From contig VWZW01002320.1 in the NCBI GenBank assembly GCA_013397115.1, forward strand, positions 1,950,629-2,014,628: a DNA stretch of 64,000 nt. Direction: 5' to 3'. Below are positions 58,601 to 64,000 of the stretch, piece by piece (position 1 is the stretch's first letter; every line of letters starts with the position of its first letter). Made by a program: the position numbers and the translations under genes. The notes under the pieces were generated by a model, which was given only the letters and a program-made list of their open reading frames with translations, did not search any database and was not told the DNA's origin. The stretch comes from Edolisoma coerulescens. Lineage: Eukaryota; Chordata; Aves; Passeriformes; Campephagidae.

Positions 58601-61600
58601 CACTAAAAAGTGGTATCACTAATTACATTAAAACTATGGAACTGAGTCACCATTTACATGTCTTCACGAATGCAGTTGACAGCTAAACACCTAAAATTAG
58701 ATATGTAGCTTCAGTACCTAAATTTGGAGGTAATGCAGTGTGGTAAACAAAGAGAAAGGTTCCTTCATAGCAAATTTTGAAACAGAAACCCAGATTAGGC
58801 ACCCTGAATTGTGAACTGTGAGTTGAAGGGGTGAAATAGCTTGTCTTTCATCTCATGCTGTAGATAGACCAAAGAGAACAGTCTCCTAATGTGGACATGC
58901 AGACAACCTTCCTGCAGTTAGCTGGTGTCAATAGCTGTTAGTGTCACTACTTCAGTCCTTGTCTAGCAGAAACCTCTTAAATCCAGCTTTGGTTTTACAT
59001 ACAACATTGCCAGGGTTAGAAACCTTAAGGAGTGTTAATATCATAATCTGAAATGCCTTTTTATTCACTAAACTTGAGGAAAGCAAGCTGGTTCATCTGC
59101 CTGCCACAGAGCCGACAGCCCTCAAACCAACAGAACCAAGTTAGCACGGTATTTCATCCAGCCTGAACTAGTACTGCTGACAGCAATGTTTCTTCAAATT
59201 AGCTCGCTTGCTCCTAGCTTAGGCATCTCTGCATCCCACCCAAGTCACCACCTGTGACCCTTGTGTATAATAGGTGTCCTGTTGTGTCCTGATAGAGCAG
59301 ACATGTAAAACAGGATCAGCATCCAAATGTTTAAGCAAAACTACAGATATTTCAAAAGTAATTTATCCACATCAGTTCCTTGTCCCAGTATTATTTTTTC
59401 CAAATGCTGTAAGTATGGAGATAATAGAAGGATCTTGGTAAAGTCTAACCACCTGCGTGGTGGTGTAAGGGGCGATATAAGAGGAAAGCATAAGCTGAGA
59501 TATATTCTATATTATTTTTCTTGACAGCAGAATTTAGACCAATGGTTTTCCTTGGGCTCAGGTAAAGGTGGTGCAATTTCACCCACAGATCCAAGTTTTT
59601 TCTCAGTCCGGAGATTGTATATGAAATATCAAGACTGTAACTTTTCCACACAATTATAGTGTCTTATCACGCCGGTGTTGAGAATGGAGCAAATGCTGCT
59701 CACTGAGAGGGAAAGTTACTGAACAAGAACCAGTCTATCGTGCTTAATTACTGTTTTACAAGACAGCTTAGGTTTTGCTTATATAGCTTTATCTTTTACT
59801 GCCCACCACATTTAACCACTTTGAAAACAAATTTGCAAACCTCCTGGAATGTGGCCCTATCTGTCTGGGATGACGGCTTTCCATGAGAGTTACGTGATAC
59901 AGAATAATAAAAGTGTTGACCAACTGCTGTTGCCACAGGGCAGAAGAATTTTTATAGGAAGAAGACCTGGGATCTGCAAGTACTTATCATTGGAATGACT
60001 GTCAGATGTATCTTCCTCCACAACTAAATTCAGGCTTTCCTCTCAACTTCATTCCACCTCTTCCCACAAACCGTATTAACCCTTCCATCACACCTACAAA
60101 TGAAAATGTTCACAAACTATTAGCAGTGTCTTCTATATGGTGGGAATGAACACAGATGCGATTCCACTTTCCCACCATTTACATTTTGGGGTTGATCACA
60201 TACTACAGACAGAGAGGTGATGTATACCCAAACACTTGATAAAAAGAATTCTAGTCCATGAAGAAGTGGAGAGGACCCAAGGTACAAAATAAGTTTTGAA
60301 CTTTTACTTTAGTCGTAATAGGAAGAGCATGTCAGAAGCTTTAAGTTAACCAAGGGAAATTTTAGGACAGAGCTTCATATAGCTCTATGCTTTAAACACA
60401 TCAAAGGCTTTTTCCCCTAGTTCCACTGTCTTTTGTTGTTGTTCTTTAAAAGAAGCTGTTTATTGAACCTTCGCATCTGTGACCTTTCTAAGCTTCTGCC
60501 CTGGCAGATGGCACAAGCCATGTTTTCTGGAGGGCTTAGAGGGCCATTTCACAGTTTCTGAAGTAGCTGATATGCTTTATTGAATACAAGCCAAATATGA
60601 TTTGTACTCCTGCTTTGTGTAGGGTAAAAAAGGTCTCTATAGATATTATACAGTATTTAGTTAAATCACCTACATGAATATAAATCTCCATGTAGACAAA
60701 TGCATAAAGGTGAAGAGGGATGCTGTTTTAAAAGCACAGTCTTGCTATCCAGACAAAAGCATGAGATTCAGTGACTGAGGTTATGCTCTCAGCATTGCCA
60801 TGGCATTAGGGATGTTGAGAGATCTTCAGAAGTGAGCACTGTGCAAGTGAACAGCTGAGTCACCCTAAAACTATAATTAATAGGGATAGCTGTGATGATG
60901 ACCACAGTCATTACTGGTTTTGTTAGCTGCTATGTGACACTCTTACTTCTCTATGCCTTCTCTAACACTGTAATAACCAAACTTCCCTTTCCTTATAATT
61001 TCATTTGTCTAGAGATCTTGCAAGAAGTTTTGAGTAGAGACCCCCTAGGTTACTAAGGACTGTGGGGATAACAGCAGCAGCTCAAACATCATAAAACAAC
61101 TGAAGTATTTATTATGGTGAAACAAAAGGAAAAACATTTTTCAGCAGTGCTCTAAGTCTCAGATAACTGTCCAACATGTTTAAGAGAATAAGGTATTATA
61201 AGGAATTATGAAGAAGTTAATAAGAACTAAGTAAGAACGGTCATGCAAGTACAGGCAGTCTGTGAGCAGGAAAGAGACCAAGTGACTAAATCCATCTGTA
61301 GCTGTATCAAAATAATCTGTATCAGGTACATGAAACTTCAAAATAAGCTTTGTAAACAGAAGAATGTAATACACATTTTTTTTTTGAAGGGGTGGGCCTG
61401 ATCCTTTTTTTTTTAAAGATTTTCCATGGAAACAAAAGGCAAAAGTTTGTTCTAAAGCTTTGTATTTCATTGCACTATGCATCTGTGGAAGCCAGTTTCT
61501 CAGATTTATGGTGCAAAAATCTCTATTACATTTTAGGCCCAATATGTCAATTTCTTTGTTAATCAACGGAGATTCAGGAATCAGACAGAAGTATAATTAC

Positions 61601-61647
61601 TCTATGTTTCATTTGGAAAGCCTGAGGTAAGAAGGAAAATGATCTAA

Positions 61648-61670
61648 ATGTAAGATGTGAAATCTTACAT
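61648..61670. repeat. Short inverted repeat (9-bp arms, 5-base loop)
   Basis: ATGTAAGAT and ATCTTACAT are perfect complementary arms around GTGAA. It is too short for a microRNA hairpin and no function is evident. Confidence 0.7.
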
Positions 61671-64000
61671 CTGTTCTGAGCAAGCAATAAATCAAAGTAA
61701 GAACCAAATGATTAAGCATCAGCTTCAAGAAACCCTTCAATAAAAAAGCGGGGAGAAACAGTTTCAGGAATAAATGAAAATAAGATGGCAAATCAAGCCA
61801 CTATCACACAATGCACTGAGAAGTACAGCATCATGAATAATCACAAGTAAAAGGGTTTGCTCTAAGATACAAAATAGAATTTTCCTAATTTAAGGAAGCA
61901 AGTATCTGTTTATGAGACAATAATGAACATTTTATGGGGTTTCTAATCAGCTTGTTTTCATCTTATCCTAATAGTAGTTAATTTCATGCCAGAGGGGCAC
62001 ATTTGGCAAAAGGCTTGTATTCTGGAGAGCCATAAAAAGAAAAGTTCAAGTATGCTTAGTTTTTACACAAACAAATTCATGCTAAAGTCCCAAACTGGCA
62101 TTATAGTCATCCGCTTCTTAACATCAAATTAAGGAACTCAGGCAGTAACATCAGATTCAGTATAAATTCTTCCTGGATAATGATTTCCATAGATCTGAAT
62201 GCCATTATAAAGTTTGCAAGAGAAGACTGTTCCCTATACAACTACTAATGTAGTTTTTTGCTCTCTTGAGGAGGTAAAATTTAGCTTTTCACATGTTGTA
62301 AGGAAATAAAATGCAATAATTTGTTACAATTAAGGTTTAAATTTTATTGCACCAGCAGCCAATGCAAATTAAAGGTGGATTAAGAGTTTAACTTATAAAT
62401 CTACCTTTTCATTAGGAATTTGTACCATTCAATTTTATAAATTATGAAAAATACTTTTTTTTTTGTTAAAAAAATAAAATGCATTCTTCTAAAATACTAC
62501 TTTTATGCTTTACTAGGAAATTTTTTGTTTAGACACTTCCTTGAGTAGTTTTAGTCAACCCTTATAGTGTCACCTAATTCCCACTCCACTGCATTGTGTT
62601 CTGGTTTGATTGTGAGAAAAGTTTTTTTGCTTTTTTCACAAAGGAAAAATTATTACTAGTAGGCAACCTCTTTTATAACACAGAGTGTCACCAAATCAAG
62701 AAGTTTTGTAAAAGATCATTTTAAAAAATGCTGATGATTGGAAGTTTCCCAACAGCAGCCTGAGTTAAGAGAGCATTAGGCAATTTCTCTGGCAGACAGC
62801 TGATTTTCATTGCTCATTCACATGAGAGGTCTTCTAGATGTCAGCCACAGAAACAGCAACCCCACTACTACAAGTGGTTGACTGTCAAGCTGTGAACTTC
62901 AGCCCATGTAAGGTATGGACAACTTGGTCATTATTCAGGAAATCGAACAGGACTCATTGCTATGGCAGCTCTAGCCAGCAACACTGCACAATGGATCATC
63001 AGACAAGTACTGGATTCCACCAGGATTTCTACAGACAGCTTGAACTGGAAAAGTATCACTTTGAAAATGATAGCATGTATTCAATGTTTTTTCAAGTATA
63101 TTGGTGACAAATGACATCATATTTAACGGTATCAAGAAATACAGGGCTTAAAATAAAAACAAACAAGAAAAATCCCCTCGCTTACTAAGATAAAATGACA
63201 CTGCTGTTTTGAATTCTACTAAGACTAAGTCAAGAACAGGGAAAAATGCTGGCTATTTAAACAAGACCATGGAAGACCTGGATTCTGTTCCCAGCTCCCT
63301 AACTCACTTTCCAAGGGCTTCTGTTCTGATGCCTGTCCTGGGAGCCCTAACATTTCTCTCCTTGTTATAAACTATCACAGTAGCTCAGACCAAAAGCCTC
63401 ATTCAGAACTCAACTTAACTTCTAAAAGGGAAAAAAATGGGTAGGGGTCATTTCAGATGAGTCATGATCACATTTGAGACATATCTTAATCTATTCAAAT
63501 CTAAGGACAGATATAAATTTTTAGGTTTGATATAAAAAAAAAAGAAGGAAAACATGCACTATATGTAGAAACATTCTAAAATTTGGGATTACAAATAAAC
63601 ATCACTATCAATATTTGAAAAGAGTGGAAACTTTAAAAATTATTACGTGAACAATGCTTCTGTCTGATTATTCCACTTTTTGTTTTGCTTTGTTTTTTCT
63701 TTGGAAGAAGTTGATTAATGTTAAATAGCCAGTCTAACACTCCATACCTCTTCTTTTATGGTCAAAGAAGAAATATGTTTTCAATTTGTCTGAACAATTT
63801 TATTATTTCAGTCATAGTGATTTTTTACACTTACTGGCAACCCATCACACTCCATCAATCTTTTCCTCAGATATTTACAATGTAACACTAAAAAATGAGT
63901 AAGGCTGGCCAAGAAAATGATAAAAAAAGCACTCACAAATAAAACTTTTGCATTTTCCTATGGATCACAACCTAAAATGTGGTAGGCATTAGAAAGAGGG

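Larger units (their letters stand above)
53175..64000 (-). other. GLRB: GLRB 5' intron, at least 10.8 kb, runs off the window
   Basis: Everything from the acceptor CTACAG to the right edge appears to be intron. I searched the minus strand for a start codon followed by a hydrophobic signal peptide and a lysine-rich stretch ending CPS and found none. It holds the CR1 tail with the pentanucleotide array (55534-55695) and a 9-bp inverted repeat at 61648-61670. The rest is AT-rich unique sequence. No nested gene is supportable. Confidence 0.8.

Noticed and set aside
61985..62020. Minus-strand peptide ending in CPS, reminiscent of the end of the GLRB N-terminal exon
   Set aside because: The upstream residues lack the expected lysine-rich stretch and start codon, and no suitable donor follows.
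62590..62640. TGTTCTGGTTTGATTGTGAG resembling the start of an avian LTR
   Set aside because: Only the first few bases are similar, and no LTR body or terminal end could be traced.

Overview
The window looks like bird genomic DNA. It is AT-rich, its dispersed repeats are CR1 LINE fragments with the typical CR1 3' tail (ATTCTGTG-type repeats) plus two solo LTRs of an avian endogenous-retrovirus type, and its only clear gene is a vertebrate neuronal receptor split into short exons. I see no bacterial features: no operons, CRISPR array or tRNA/rRNA genes.

The clear gene is GLRB, the glycine receptor beta subunit, on the minus strand. Eight coding exons can be placed to the base between 53174 (first visible coding base) and 19661 (end of the stop codon): 53068-53174, 50420-50487, 43692-43921, 40261-40343, 37443-37583, 33981-34133, 29584-29876 and 19661-19957. 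All junctions are GT-AG and every codon phase joins correctly. Together they encode 456 complete codons plus the last base of one more. That equals residues 41-497 of the 497-residue mammalian protein, so only the signal peptide and lysine-rich N-terminus are missing. That first coding exon and the promoter should lie beyond position 64000. No frameshift or stop breaks the gene.

Layout from left to right: 1-45 is a CpG-rich edge with a near-consensus RE1/NRSE (REST-binding) element at 25-45. GRIA2 (AMPA receptor GluA2) lies next to GLRB in the same orientation in mammals and has a REST-responsive promoter, so I infer that the window stops just at the GRIA2 promoter, with GRIA2 running leftwards out of view. 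From 46 to about 18900 is intergenic: a (CA)11 repeat, a 1.3-kb decayed CR1 (about 9150-10457) and otherwise no supportable genes. From about 18990 to 19660 is the GLRB 3' UTR with candidate poly(A) signals. From 19661 rightwards is GLRB. Its introns hold two antisense LTRs (20720-21135 and 40854-41323), a sense CR1 tail (about 24940-25025), a 31-base A tract, an ATT/ATC trinucleotide repeat and an antisense CR1 tail that has expanded into an unusual two-phase pentanucleotide array (55581-55695).

Functionally, the window covers an inhibitory synapse gene and, by inference, the regulatory edge of an excitatory receptor gene. I did not find a convincing undescribed system. The best leads are the RE1 element, the switched pentanucleotide array and a few unexplained GC-richer blocks.
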